Source of the DNA: Belliella aquatica
GTDB lineage: Bacteria; Bacteroidota; Bacteroidia; Cytophagales; Cyclobacteriaceae
Length of the DNA stretch: 64,000 nucleotides
Reading direction: 5' to 3'
Assembly (NCBI RefSeq): GCF_014637795.1
Contig: NZ_BMFD01000002.1
Span: 1-64,000 of the forward strand
Shown here: positions 54,740 through 63,934 of the stretch, piece after piece
How positions within the stretch are numbered: the first letter of the stretch is position 1
How the letters are laid out: each line of letters opens with the position of its first letter
Made by a program: the position numbers and the translations under genes
Notes under the pieces: generated by a model
Told to the model about the DNA's origin: nothing
Seen by the model: only the letters and a program-made list of their open reading frames with translations
Databases searched by the model: none

Positions 54740-54935
54740 CACTATTCCACTACAAACCAATCAATTTTAGTATAATAGAACAGCTGATGACCAACCTACC
54801 ATTAACTAATCGACTGATAACTTTTAAATAACACTTCCAATCTTATCAACACTATTCCACTGGGAACCAATCAATTTTAGAATAATAGAACAACTGATAA
54901 CCAATCTACCAATAACTAATCGACTGATAACTTTT
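54740..54935. repeat. Two tandem copies of a 110-bp repeat
   Basis: CACTATTCCACT marks 54740 and 54850, 110 bases apart. Both copies contain AACCAATCAATTTTAG, ATAATAGAAC and ACTAATCGACTGATAACTTT. The last element also occurs at 15170-15210. The gene-free stretch 54575-54963 is otherwise the terminator and AT-rich DNA. Confidence 0.7.
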
Positions 54936-54963
54936 AACAATCACCCTCCAATTCCACCTTTCC

Positions 54964-55716
54964 TCAATGCCCCTTCATTCTATTGAAAAGCATTGATAAA
55001 TGTCTTGGCTCTTCAGCTTTATGGTCACAAATCTGATCAGACTGTAATCGTCCAACACCTTGGCATGTTCTGCAAGCACTAGTTTCTAATTTGCTACCCT
55101 CACAGGTAGGGCAAGTCAATCTTCCTTGACCAGAACACCTTTCGCATTCAAAATACTCAACGATATTAAAAACATTCCTTTTGGTGATTAAACCGCTTCC
55201 AACACACCTGCTACAACCTACGATTCCTTTAGCCTTACAGTAGCTACAATCCTGTTCCAAATGCTTTGATCCTTCACAGGTAAAACAAGTTTGAAACTGA
55301 TAACCACGTCTATCACAAAGCTCACAAGTCTTGATGTCATTCAAAGGCTTCTCAAGCATTCCCTCAAGTGCTTTTGCCCTTTCATAATTATCTCCTTTGA
55401 AGCCATTCAATTCTAGATATTTATTCAAGAAATTGGCACTATTGTCATATTGCTTCAATTGATATAGCGTTTCGGCAAAATAGTAAGGCATTTCTGGAGG
55501 AATGGGAAGGTTTGAATCAATGATTTGCCTGAACAGCTCATTGGCTCGTTGATATTCTCCACGTTCCATTTCAGATAATGCATTGGTCATCAATCTAGAA
55601 GATCCGCCTAGACTCGGCTGAACTTGACTAATTGCAATATTGACGAATAGGGTAAGGGTAATTCCTGTTAAAAAAACAGTTTTAAGCAATAAATTTTTAG
55701 CGTTTATTAGAATCAT
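54964..55716 (-). CDS. Exported protein with TPR and multiple CxxC zinc-finger repeats
   Basis: A 250-residue protein. A signal peptide (about 10-31, LLLKTVFLTGITLTLFVNIA) is followed by TPR-like repeats (about 45-115). The C-terminal half has seven CxxC pairs in DnaJ-type CxxCxGxG style: CELCDRRG, CFTCEG, CSYCKAKG, CSRCVGSG, CERCSGQG, CPTCEG and CRTCQGVG. DnaJ-type zinc fingers are normally cytosolic, so an exported set is odd; zinc binding or thiol exchange in the periplasm is possible. Single gene on the minus strand. Confidence 0.85.
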   Translation of the reverse strand: MILINAKNLLLKTVFLTGITLTLFVNIAISQVQPSLGGSSRLMTNALSEMERGEYQRANELFRQIIDSNLPIPPEMPYYFAETLYQLKQYDNSANFLNKYLELNGFKGDNYERAKALEGMLEKPLNDIKTCELCDRRGYQFQTCFTCEGSKHLEQDCSYCKAKGIVGCSRCVGSGLITKRNVFNIVEYFECERCSGQGRLTCPTCEGSKLETSACRTCQGVGRLQSDQICDHKAEEPRHLSMLFNRMKGH

Positions 55717-55861
55717 ATTGACTTTTGATAAAGGAAGCTCAAATTAATCAGGATTGATGCATAAATCAACTTTTATGTTCAATTGAATTTACATTGGTTT
55801 TTAATAAATAAAATAATTATGTTTATCACGTATTTTATGTACTTCAAATATATTAATTGTT

Positions 55862-56311
55862 ATGACAGAGCTTTTTAGTAAATTATCACCTGAGTTGATT
55901 TCAAACCTTACGAGTTCGTTTGGTCTGAGCAACGATCAAGCCTCCCAAACCATCTCAACTACAAAAGACAGTTTGGTAAGCTCATTAGGAAAAGAGGTTT
56001 CATCTGGTAATATGGATGGAATATTAAGTATGGTTAACAACTCTTCTAACTTGACATCCAACCCAATGTTTAGTGGACTTGTAAGTAAACTTGCGCAAGA
56101 TTATGGCTCAAAACTTGGTTTGTCAAGCGAGAAAACAATGGCGATTGCATCTTTTATTTTACCAAAAATAATCTCAGCAATCTCCGGTAGTAAAAGTGGA
56201 AATATAGAAAAAACAGATCTTATGAGTATGGTAGGGTCAGCAGCAGGCGACGCAATTAAAAATAAAGCCTCAGATGCTTTAAAAAAAGGATTAGGAAATT
56301 TCTTTAAATAA
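55862..56311 (+). CDS. Hypothetical protein resembling DUF937/YidB-like proteins
   Basis: A 149-residue helical, Ser/Gly/Asn-rich protein without signal peptide. It has repeats of the FSGLVSKLAQDYGSKLGLS and ASFILPKIISAISG kind, which resemble the DUF937/YidB group by eye. Function unknown. It lies 25 bases before the DUF4332 gene and both seem to form an operon. Confidence 0.75.
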   Translation: MTELFSKLSPELISNLTSSFGLSNDQASQTISTTKDSLVSSLGKEVSSGNMDGILSMVNNSSNLTSNPMFSGLVSKLAQDYGSKLGLSSEKTMAIASFILPKIISAISGSKSGNIEKTDLMSMVGSAAGDAIKNKASDALKKGLGNFFK

Positions 56312-56336
56312 AACAACCAATAAAAATCAATTAACA

Positions 56337-56744
56337 ATGGCAAAAACAATAACAGAAATCGAAGGTATAGGACCAGTTTTTAAGGAAAAACTAGGTAATG
56401 CTGGCGTAGCAACTGTGGAATCACTTTTAGCAAAAGGCGCAAGTAAAAAAGGTAGAAAAGAAATCGCTGAAGCATCAGGAATTGATGAAGGAAAGATTTT
56501 AGATTGGGTAAACATGGCTGATCTATTTAGAATTAAAGGTGTAGCAAGTCAATTTGCAGAATTATTGAAAGCAACTGGAGTTGATACCGTGAAAGAATTA
56601 AGGACAAGAAATGCCGAAAATCTTCACAAAGCTTTAACAGAGAAGAATGCTGAAAAAAAGCTAACTAGAGTAGTACCAGCTCTTTCACAAGTTGAAGGTT
56701 TTATCAGTCAAGCGAAGGAATTGGAACCGATAGTGACACATTAA
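56337..56744 (+). CDS. DUF4332 helix-hairpin-helix protein
   Basis: A 135-residue protein with two helix-hairpin-helix-type units: ITEIEGIGPVFKEKLGNAGV (residues 5-24) and FRIKGVASQFAELLKATGVD (about 62-81). DUF4332 members are predicted to bind nucleic acid through these. It is followed by a strong terminator, ending the two-gene operon with the DUF937-like protein. Confidence 0.9.
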   Translation: MAKTITEIEGIGPVFKEKLGNAGVATVESLLAKGASKKGRKEIAEASGIDEGKILDWVNMADLFRIKGVASQFAELLKATGVDTVKELRTRNAENLHKALTEKNAEKKLTRVVPALSQVEGFISQAKELEPIVTH

Positions 56745-56763
56745 ATTATTAAAAACTCATTAC

Positions 56764-56801
56764 AAAAAACCTTAATCCATATTCATGAATTAAGGTTTTT
56801 T
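56764..56801 (+). terminator. Terminator after the DUF4332 gene
   Basis: A 13-base stem, AAAAAACCTTAAT (56764-56776) with ATTAAGGTTTTTT (56789-56801), with a 12-base loop and a further T run. Confidence 0.8.
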
Positions 56802-56839
56802 GTTTTAGATTGTATCCTAATACCATTTAACTCTACTTT

Positions 56840-58381
56840 ATGAGCCAAGCAGATCTTTTCAAATCACACCTTGAACAAGGATATACTTTCAAAAATGATT
56901 ATTTTATTTTAGGAACAGGTATCCTTAATCAAGAGCCTATTCAGCAAGCACAAGTCAAAATCCCACTCAAAACCCTCAATAGACATGGTCTAATCGCAGG
57001 TGCAACGGGTACAGGAAAAACGAAAACATTACAAGTTATAGCCGAGCAACTTTCTCTCAAAGGCATTCCGTCAGTACTTATGGATTTGAAAGGTGACTTA
57101 TCTGGATTAGCAATGCCAGGATCCAATAATTCACATATTGAAAAAAGAAGTACTGCTATAGGTGTGGATTATGAACCATCAGGACTTCCTGTAGAATTAA
57201 TGTCTATCAGTCAGGAGAAAGGCGTCAAACTTAAGGCAACCGTGTCTGAATTCGGACCCGTACTGATGTCACAAATCATGGAGCTAAATGATACTCAAAG
57301 AGGGGTTATGGCTTTGGTATTTAGATATTGTGATATGGAGCATTTGCCACTTCTTGATCTTAAAGATCTCAAAAAAGTGCTTCAATACATTACAAACGAA
57401 GGGAAAGAAGCTATTACGAAAGAGTATGGTTCTGTATCTTCTGCATCTGTAAATACAATTATGAGAAAAATCATTGAACTCGAACAACAAGGTGCAGATC
57501 ACTTTTTTGGTGAATTATCCTTCGAAGTAGATGATTTTGTCAAAACCAAAGAAGGAAGAGGCGTAGTATCAATTATTCGCTTGACTGACATTCAAAACAG
57601 ACCTAAGCTCTTTTCTACTTTTATGCTAAGCCTTCTTTCTGAGATTTATGAAACTTTTCCAGAACAAGGTGATTCTGAAAAACCGAAACTTTGCCTTTTT
57701 ATCGACGAGGCACATTTAGTTTTTTCAAATGCAAGCAAAGACCTAATCGATAAAATTGAATCTATTGTTAAATTGATCAGATCAAAAGGGGTAGGTGTGT
57801 TTTTCTGCACCCAAACACCTACTGATGTACCTGATGCTGTCTTGGGACAATTAGGATTGAAAATCCAGCATTCTCTCCGTGCATTTACAGCTAAAGACCG
57901 AAAAGCCATTACCAAAACAGCAGAGAATTATCCGATATCACCATTTTATAAAACCTCAGAAGTCTTAACATCCATGGGGATAGGTGAAGCTTTGGTTACT
58001 GTTTTAAATGAAAAAGGTATTCCTACACCTTTGGTACATACATTACTGAGAGCACCTATCTCCAGAATGGATATTTTGGATAGCTCAGAGATTAATACTT
58101 TAACACAAAACTCAGACTTGGTAAAGAAATATGCCAAGGAAATCGACAGAGAAAGTGCTTTTGAAATCTTAGACATGAAGATTACAAGAGCAGAACAATT
58201 CGCTGAAAATGAGGCAAAAAACCTTCCAAAACAAACTTCTACAAGAGGTAAAAGAGCTACTGCTGAACCAAGTTTATTAGAAGATTTGAGTAAGAACACC
58301 ATGTTAAGACAAATTGGAAGAACAATATTTAGGGAATTAACAAGGGGTATTATGGGTTCTATTTCTGGCAAAAAAAGGTAA
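56840..58381 (+). CDS. HerA/FtsK-like ATPase (DUF853)
   Basis: A 513-residue P-loop ATPase. The Walker A is AGATGTGKTKTLQ (about residues 53-65), the Walker B is LCLFIDEAHLVF (about 285-296) and the third motif is GVGVFFCTQTPTDVP. It fits the DUF853/HerA-like ATPases, which move along or remodel DNA as hexamers. There is no NurA-like partner next to it. A poorly conserved C-terminal tail (about 440-513) follows. Biological role is not established. Confidence 0.92.
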   Translation: MSQADLFKSHLEQGYTFKNDYFILGTGILNQEPIQQAQVKIPLKTLNRHGLIAGATGTGKTKTLQVIAEQLSLKGIPSVLMDLKGDLSGLAMPGSNNSHIEKRSTAIGVDYEPSGLPVELMSISQEKGVKLKATVSEFGPVLMSQIMELNDTQRGVMALVFRYCDMEHLPLLDLKDLKKVLQYITNEGKEAITKEYGSVSSASVNTIMRKIIELEQQGADHFFGELSFEVDDFVKTKEGRGVVSIIRLTDIQNRPKLFSTFMLSLLSEIYETFPEQGDSEKPKLCLFIDEAHLVFSNASKDLIDKIESIVKLIRSKGVGVFFCTQTPTDVPDAVLGQLGLKIQHSLRAFTAKDRKAITKTAENYPISPFYKTSEVLTSMGIGEALVTVLNEKGIPTPLVHTLLRAPISRMDILDSSEINTLTQNSDLVKKYAKEIDRESAFEILDMKITRAEQFAENEAKNLPKQTSTRGKRATAEPSLLEDLSKNTMLRQIGRTIFRELTRGIMGSISGKKR

Positions 58382-58409
58382 CCTTTGCGATATATATTTC
58401 AAAAAATTA

Positions 58410-59633
58410 ATGTTAGAAGTAGGAGTAATAGGGGCTGGAGCAGCAGGTTATTTTGCAGCTATTCACGCCAGTGAGAGGAATTCAATAGTTACGATATTAG
58501 AAAAAACATCCAAGTCACTAGCAAAGGTAAAAATCTCTGGTGGCGGAAGATGCAACGTAACCCACGCAGCTTTTGAAAATTCCCAACTAATCAAGAACTA
58601 CCCTAGAGGGGATAAATTTCTCAAAAAATCCTTCATTCACTTTTCAGTAAAAGATACGATTTCTTGGTTTGAATCCAGAAATGTAAAGCTTAAAGTCGAG
58701 TCGGATGGTCGGATGTTTCCAGTTTCCAACGATTCTGAATCTATCGTACAGGCTCTTGAAAAAGAAGCTAATCTTAAACAAGTCAAAATTCAATACAATT
58801 TTTCTGTCGACAAGATCGAATACAGGGACAAAAAGTATATCGTTCACGCTAAACAAAGTAAGTTAGAGTTTGATAGATTGATTGTTTGTACTGGTGGATC
58901 GCCCAAGATCTCTGGATTCAATTTCATCCAGGAATTAGGGCATCAAGTTTCCGAACCCATACCATCACTATTTACTTTTAATACGCCTAAAGAACCTATT
59001 CGAGAGTTGATGGGCATTTCACTATCAGATGCCTATATCAAGTTAGAAGGGACAAAATTAGCCTATCAAGGTCCGCTATTAATCACCCATTGGGGGTTGA
59101 GTGGGCCAGCAGTATTGAAGCTCTCTGCTTTCGGCGCACCTTGGCTATATGATCAAGCTTACAAGGCTAATGCACACATCAGATGGGGAAATGAATGGAC
59201 TGAACAAGACCTGCAAACTAACTTAGGAAAATTCAAATCAGAACATCCTAAAAAGAAGATAAAATCAAATCCCTTGTTTGGGCTACCTGCAAGGTTATGG
59301 GAACACTTGGTGGAGAAATCTGAGATAGATTCTGACAACTTGTGGCACAGTATATCAAAAAAGCAATTGAATAGACTAATACAGAATCTTTTTTGCTATA
59401 TTGTTGCCATCGAAGGGAAGACCACTTTCAAGGAGGAGTTTGTAACTGCTGGTGGAGTAAAATTGGAAGAAGTCAATCCTGAGACAATGGAAAGTAAGCT
59501 TTTGCCCGGTTTATTTTTCGCTGGTGAGGTTCTAGATATTGATGGGATCACTGGTGGCTTTAATTTTCAAGCTGCATGGACCACAGGATATCTTGCCGGA
59601 AAACATGCTAATCAACCCAATAATAATGAGTAA
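58410..59633 (+). CDS. BaiN/HI0933-like FAD-dependent oxidoreductase
   Basis: A 407-residue flavoprotein with the FAD dinucleotide motif GVIGAGAAGYFAAIHASE at the N-terminus, the family box KISGGGRCNVTHA, and FFAGEVLDIDGITGGFNFQ near the C-terminus. HI0933-family enzymes include 3-dehydro-bile acid delta4,6-reductases, but the substrate in this organism is unknown. It begins 28 bases after the ATPase gene and overlaps the small Hpt-like gene by 8 bases. Confidence 0.93.
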   Translation: MLEVGVIGAGAAGYFAAIHASERNSIVTILEKTSKSLAKVKISGGGRCNVTHAAFENSQLIKNYPRGDKFLKKSFIHFSVKDTISWFESRNVKLKVESDGRMFPVSNDSESIVQALEKEANLKQVKIQYNFSVDKIEYRDKKYIVHAKQSKLEFDRLIVCTGGSPKISGFNFIQELGHQVSEPIPSLFTFNTPKEPIRELMGISLSDAYIKLEGTKLAYQGPLLITHWGLSGPAVLKLSAFGAPWLYDQAYKANAHIRWGNEWTEQDLQTNLGKFKSEHPKKKIKSNPLFGLPARLWEHLVEKSEIDSDNLWHSISKKQLNRLIQNLFCYIVAIEGKTTFKEEFVTAGGVKLEEVNPETMESKLLPGLFFAGEVLDIDGITGGFNFQAAWTTGYLAGKHANQPNNNE

Positions 59634-59979
59634 TACACCACCAATTAACTTCAATAACATCGATGAGATGGCAGATGGAGATGCTGATTTTAAAGCTGAA
59701 TTAGTAGCAGCGATACACGCATCTTTGGTCGAATTGAAAGAAAAATACTTAGAAGGATCTGAAGATCAAAATGAAGAAACTATTCATTTGATTAGACACA
59801 AAGTAAAGCCAACTTTAGCTTTATTCGAGATTAACAAATTAAGTAACGTTATTCAAGAAGGAAAAGTCATTATTTCCGAAAAAGGCTTCAAAGAGGCTTT
59901 TATAGAGCATCTTGATGCATTCCTAGACGCTTGGCAAGAGGCTTTTGATTACATCAATGAAAAAATAAAAGAGGAGTAA
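59626..59979 (+). CDS. Small Hpt-like protein
   Basis: A 117-residue helical protein starting MSNTPPINFNNIDEM, translated from an ATG inside the last codons of the flavoprotein (8-base overlap). The motif LIRHKVKPTLALFEI resembles the His phosphotransfer (Hpt) motif, where His is followed by a basic residue and a short turn. It could be a free-standing phosphotransfer protein; the match is short. Its stop codon is inside a bidirectional terminator. Confidence 0.75.
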   Translation: MSNTPPINFNNIDEMADGDADFKAELVAAIHASLVELKEKYLEGSEDQNEETIHLIRHKVKPTLALFEINKLSNVIQEGKVIISEKGFKEAFIEHLDAFLDAWQEAFDYINEKIKEE

Positions 59980-59998
59980 ACCAAATCGGTTTACTCCT
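59972..59998. terminator. Bidirectional terminator overlapping two stop codons
   Basis: AGGAGTAAACC (59972-59982) and GGTTTACTCCT (59988-59998) form an 11-base stem that contains the stop codon of the Hpt-like gene and part of the gap gene's end. A or T runs lie on each side. Confidence 0.8.
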
Positions 59999-60989
59999 TT
60001 AATTTTAGTACCAAGTCTACCAATCTATTGGCATAGCCAGCTTCGTTGTCATACCAACCTACAATTTTTACCAAATTTCCTTTTGCAGAAGTTAAACCTG
60101 AGTCAAAAATACAAGAGTGGGGATTGCCTATAATGTCTATTGATACAATAGGGTCTTCCATAAACTCTACAATTCCTTTCATTTTTCCATTGGCTTCTTG
60201 CTTGAAAACAGCATTGATCTCTTCTGCGGTGGTATCTTTTTTCAATATCACAATCAAATCAGTCAAGGAACCATCAGGCACAGGTACACGCATAGCAGAA
60301 GCTTCAATTTTACCTTTCAATTCAGGCAAAACAAGCTCCATAGCCAAAGCTGCATGGGTTGTAGTCGGAATAATAGAATAGGCCGCTGCTCTCGCTCTTC
60401 TCAAATCCCGATGTGGTGCATCATGAAGATTTTGATCGTTGGTATAAGAATGCACAGTGGAAACATAACCCTTTTCGATTCCAAAATACTGATCCAAGAT
60501 CTTGACCATAGGAGCCAAACAATTGGTGGTACAAGATGCATTTGAAACAATCTGCTCTTCACCAGTCAAGATATGATCGTTAACCCCGAGAACAATGGTA
60601 GGAACTTTCTCGCTTTTAGATGGAGCAGTAATGATGACCTTCTTTGCACCAGCTTTGAGATGCTGAGAAGCACCTTCTAGATCTGTAAACTTACCGGTTG
60701 ACTCCAATACGATATCCACATTTAAAGATCCCCAGGGAATTAGAGTTGGGTTTTTCTCCGCAAAAATCCTGAGTAATTTTCCATTGATAATCAAATCACC
60801 ATCTTTTTCTTCCACCTTATAATGATATTTTCCGTGGATTGAATCGTATTGTAAAAGATGAGCAAGGGTGCTAGGATCAGTTAAGTCATTGACAGCGACC
60901 AATTCAATATCTTCTTGTTCCAAAAGTAATTTAATTGTAAGTCTTCCTATTCGACCACAACCATTCACGGCTACTCTTTTTTTTGTCAT
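59991..60989 (-). CDS. gap: Glyceraldehyde-3-phosphate dehydrogenase, type I
   Basis: A 332-residue GAPDH. The NAD fold opens with VAVNGCGRIGRLTIKLL, the catalytic Cys is in SNASCTTNCLAP, the phosphate site is near RRARAAAYSIIPTTTHAA, and WYDNEAGYANRLVDLV closes the protein. Central glycolysis and gluconeogenesis. The G at position 6 of the usual GFGRIGR is C (GCGRIGR). A -7 promoter box lies 24 bases upstream. Confidence 0.98.
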   Translation of the reverse strand: MTKKRVAVNGCGRIGRLTIKLLLEQEDIELVAVNDLTDPSTLAHLLQYDSIHGKYHYKVEEKDGDLIINGKLLRIFAEKNPTLIPWGSLNVDIVLESTGKFTDLEGASQHLKAGAKKVIITAPSKSEKVPTIVLGVNDHILTGEEQIVSNASCTTNCLAPMVKILDQYFGIEKGYVSTVHSYTNDQNLHDAPHRDLRRARAAAYSIIPTTTHAALAMELVLPELKGKIEASAMRVPVPDGSLTDLIVILKKDTTAEEINAVFKQEANGKMKGIVEFMEDPIVSIDIIGNPHSCIFDSGLTSAKGNLVKIVGWYDNEAGYANRLVDLVLKLKE

Positions 60990-61012
60990 ATCGGGTAATT
61001 GATTTCTAAATA

Positions 61013-61020
61013 CAAACTTA
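61013..61020 (-). promoter_or_regulatory. -7 promoter box for gap
   Basis: TAAGTTTG on the minus strand matches TAnnTTTG, 23 bases before the start codon. No -33 TTG at a proper distance. Confidence 0.4.
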
Positions 61021-61354
61021 CAAAACCAGCATTATAAAGACTACGAAACAGCATTGATATGAAAATGTTTCATTAATTTAATTAACTGATAACTCTATCA
61101 AACAAAAACACCGGTGATGTACAAAGTACCATAATCAACTTACTTAAAACGAAATCATCCTAATCGATTGTGTAATTTCTCAATTCACTAATTCCTTATT
61201 TAACTCTATTCCTTATAGTGCACAAAGTACCATCCATTATTGTGATCAAGAGATTCAATAAACCAATATTGAGATCTAAGGTCTCCTTGAAAAAATTTTT
61301 ACTGCTAATATTCAAGCTTTTGGATTCCATAACCAAATATTTTTTGGTGAGGTT

Positions 61355-61384
61355 TTGCATTATGAATTTAACCCTCTATATTTG
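61355..61384 (+). promoter_or_regulatory. Consensus promoter for the tRNA-Glu pair
   Basis: TTG (61355-61357), 19 bases, then TATATTTG (61377-61384), a full match to the Bacteroidota promoter TTG...TAnnTTTG. Transcription should start about 61390, some 34 bases before the first tRNA. Confidence 0.65.
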
Positions 61385-61423
61385 CATCACCTTACGGAAA
61401 AGAGGTTAATTCGATTCTATAAT

Positions 61424-61495
61424 GGTCCGTTCGTCTAGGGGTTAGGACGTATCCCTTTCACGGATAAAACACGGGTTCGATTCCCGTACGGACTA
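61424..61495 (+). tRNA. tRNA-Glu (TTC), copy 1
   Basis: A 72-base tRNA. The acceptor stem GGTCCGT pairs with ACGGACT (one G-T pair), the anticodon stem TATCC/GGATA holds the loop CTTTCAC with anticodon TTC at 61457-61459, and the T arm is ACGGGTTCGATTCCCGT. The 3' CCA is not encoded. Confidence 0.97.
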
Positions 61496-61524
61496 CAAAA
61501 TCAATTAACCTTTTTTCTATTTCT

Positions 61525-61596
61525 GGTCCGTTCGTCTAGGGGTTAGGACGTATCCCTTTCACGGATAAAACACGGGTTCGATTCCCGTACGGACTA
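61525..61596 (+). tRNA. tRNA-Glu (TTC), copy 2
   Basis: Identical in all 72 bases to the copy at 61424-61495, with a 29-base AT-rich spacer between them. The two are probably cut from one transcript. The anticodon TTC is at 61558-61560. Confidence 0.97.
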
Positions 61597-61696
61597 CAAA
61601 CAATTTGATGTTTTTCATCGTTCGTCATACTTAATATTCTGTTTATCAGATTTGTATGATGGATTTGTTTTATGGTTGTTAGTGGTTAAAGTGAGT

Positions 61697-61724
61697 AAAA
61701 ACCCGATCTTGTAGATCGGGTTTT
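61697..61724. terminator. Bidirectional terminator between the tRNAs and the radical SAM gene
   Basis: A perfect 11-base stem, AAAACCCGATC (61697-61707) with GATCGGGTTTT (61714-61724), around TTGTAG, with A and T runs on both sides. The minus-strand gene stops 5 bases further on. Confidence 0.85.
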
Positions 61725-61729
61725 TTATT

Positions 61730-63934
61730 TTATACCAATGTCAAACCGGCATCCAAGAGCTCTATCCAAAGCGTGGATTGTACCAAGCTATTAACTTTAC
61801 CAATTCCATCTTTTTCATACCTTTCTTGGAATTCCGCAAAAGTTAGTTCATTTTGATCCTTTTTCAACAGAATCGAATCGAATACAGAAATCAACCACTT
61901 TCCTTCTAGCTTACTCACATTTATTTCTGAAGTAAAATTTTTGTTTTCGACAATCAAAATGACACCCTCTACTTTTTTTCCCTTTTTATTAAAAGTTGTT
62001 CTTTTCAACTCGGGCTTATTTCCAAGCCAAACCATCTTGGAATTGGGCTTAGGGAGAACATCATCGGGTGCAGTGATTGCCTTGTAGATAAAATTGGGAG
62101 AAACAGTCGTTCTTGGAATTTTAAATTCAAACCATTCTTGCAATGGGAAATCAAAACAAATTCCATGCATGTAATTGAACAATGCTTTTTTCAATCCAGC
62201 ACTGAAAAGTTCGTGGTCGGCTCCCTCAGGATCTTCATGACTCAAATCATTGTCAGCAAAGAGGCCTTTCTCTGGACCAATCTTTACGACTCTGAATTTC
62301 CCTGGATCAATTCCAATAGGAGCGTGGGAAGTCATCGCAAACAAATGCCAAAAACCGGACTGAATCACATTGTTTTCAAATAATTGCCTTACAATTTCTA
62401 AACTATCTATGGTCTCTTGAGCAGTTTGGGTAGGAAAACCATACATCAAGTATGCATGAACCATAATCCCTGATTCAGTAAAATGATGGGCTACTCTTCC
62501 AACCTGAGCCACATTGACACCTTTTTGCATCATCTCCAAAAGTCGATCAGAAGCAACTTCTAACCCGCCAGAAACGGCAATACATCCTGAGGCTTTGAGC
62601 AATCTGCACAAATCAAATGTGAATCGCTCCTCAAATCTGATATTCGTCCACCAAGTGATCTTTATCTTTCTCCTGAGTATTTCAATCGCAACTTCCCGCA
62701 TCAAAGCAGGCGGTGCTGCTTCATCTACGAAGTGAAATCCAGTTTGTCCAGTCTGTTCTATTAACTCTTCAATACGATCACAGATCAAAACTGCGGACAC
62801 AGGCTCGTAATTTTTGATGTAATCCAGAGAAATATCACAAAAAGAGCATTTCCTCCAATAGCAGCCATGCGCCATAGTAAGTTTGTTCCAACGTCCATCA
62901 GACCAAAGTCTGTGCATGGGATTGACTATCTCGATGACGGAGAGGTATTTTTCTAAGGGCAGACCACGATAATCTGGAGTACCAGTTTTACTAAAGGGAA
63001 TATCACCTTCTCTGGAGCCATTGAAGTATACTACAGCTCCATCAATTAGGGTAAAAGTTCTCTTCAAATCCCCTTGCGCTCTTTTTCCCTCAAGATGTTC
63101 TATTAAGTTGGTTAAAGGCCTTTCTCCATCATCTAAAGTAATAAAATCAACATAATTGAAAATTCGAGGCTCTTTCAGGCTTCTCAATTCTGTATTTGGA
63201 TAGCCGCCACCCATTACAATCTTAATATCAGGATGTTGAGCTTTGATATACTGCCCACATCGCAACGCACCGTAGAGATTCCCAGGAAAAGGGACTGAAA
63301 TGCAAACCATCATTGGGTTGGATGCAACAATACTTTTTTCTAGCTCCTCAAATAAATACTTGTCAACAAATGAAGGCTCAGAATCCAAATATTCCTGCAA
63401 AGGATCAAAAGAAACAGCGGATCGTCCCAAGCGCTCGGCATAACGACTAAATCCAAAATGTGGGTCGAGTGCTTCTTGAATCAAATCACCCAAATCTTCC
63501 AAATAAAGCGTTGCCAAATGCCTTGCTTTATCTTGAATACCCATGGTACCAAATGCCCAGTCCATTTCGTCCAATTGGGCAAAGCGGGAAGCCTGAGGTA
63601 AAAAGTCTCCATCACAGATATTATAAGCGATCGTTGGATTATTGAACTGAAGAAAATTTATCACAGGAGTGATCGTCTGAAGATAATCATCTTGCAATTT
63701 CAATATCCTTTGGCTATTAGCTGACAGTTTTTTAATATCCTGATCTTCAATATTTTGAAATACATCAGTTAAACCATCTTTTGAAAAAATTCTAAGGATA
63801 ACATTCAATCCCAAATCGTACTGGAAGGATTCTTTCTCCAATAAATTGAGATAACCTTTGATGTAGGCTGTAGCAGGATAGGGTGTATTAAGCTGGGTAA
63901 ATGGGGGAGTAAGAAGAAGAATCGATGCTGACAC
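61730..63934 (-). CDS. B12-binding-domain radical SAM protein
   Basis: A 734-residue protein beginning at a GTG (63934), the only start after an in-frame TAA. The N-terminal part (about 190-300) has the B12-binding-type region IKIVMGGGYPNTELRSLK. The radical SAM domain has the iron-sulfur motif GCYWRKCSFCD, Cys at x4 and x2 spacing, instead of the usual CxxxCxxC. Later parts show SGGLEVASDRLLEMMQKG and AYLMYGFPTQT, typical for the domain. The last 130 residues form an extra C-terminal domain. It may methylate or rearrange an unknown substrate. Single gene in the window, so context does not help. Confidence 0.9.
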   Translation of the reverse strand: MSASILLLTPPFTQLNTPYPATAYIKGYLNLLEKESFQYDLGLNVILRIFSKDGLTDVFQNIEDQDIKKLSANSQRILKLQDDYLQTITPVINFLQFNNPTIAYNICDGDFLPQASRFAQLDEMDWAFGTMGIQDKARHLATLYLEDLGDLIQEALDPHFGFSRYAERLGRSAVSFDPLQEYLDSEPSFVDKYLFEELEKSIVASNPMMVCISVPFPGNLYGALRCGQYIKAQHPDIKIVMGGGYPNTELRSLKEPRIFNYVDFITLDDGERPLTNLIEHLEGKRAQGDLKRTFTLIDGAVVYFNGSREGDIPFSKTGTPDYRGLPLEKYLSVIEIVNPMHRLWSDGRWNKLTMAHGCYWRKCSFCDISLDYIKNYEPVSAVLICDRIEELIEQTGQTGFHFVDEAAPPALMREVAIEILRRKIKITWWTNIRFEERFTFDLCRLLKASGCIAVSGGLEVASDRLLEMMQKGVNVAQVGRVAHHFTESGIMVHAYLMYGFPTQTAQETIDSLEIVRQLFENNVIQSGFWHLFAMTSHAPIGIDPGKFRVVKIGPEKGLFADNDLSHEDPEGADHELFSAGLKKALFNYMHGICFDFPLQEWFEFKIPRTTVSPNFIYKAITAPDDVLPKPNSKMVWLGNKPELKRTTFNKKGKKVEGVILIVENKNFTSEINVSKLEGKWLISVFDSILLKKDQNELTFAEFQERYEKDGIGKVNSLVQSTLWIELLDAGLTLV

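Larger units (their letters stand above)
60990..61423. other. Intergenic region between gap and the tRNA-Glu genes
   Basis: No gene is seen. It contains the gap promoter box (61013-61020), the tRNA promoter (61355-61384), and two copies of a palindromic text GTACAAAGTAC or GCACAAAGTAC (near 61120 and 61219) that also occurs near 50137. Confidence 0.5.

Noticed and set aside
57946-58371. 141-residue minus-strand frame inside the HerA-like ATPase
   Set aside because: Shadow of a well-supported gene on the other strand.
61218-61409. 63-residue frame before the tRNA genes
   Set aside because: It covers the tRNA promoter and has a basic, Leu/Ile-rich random look.
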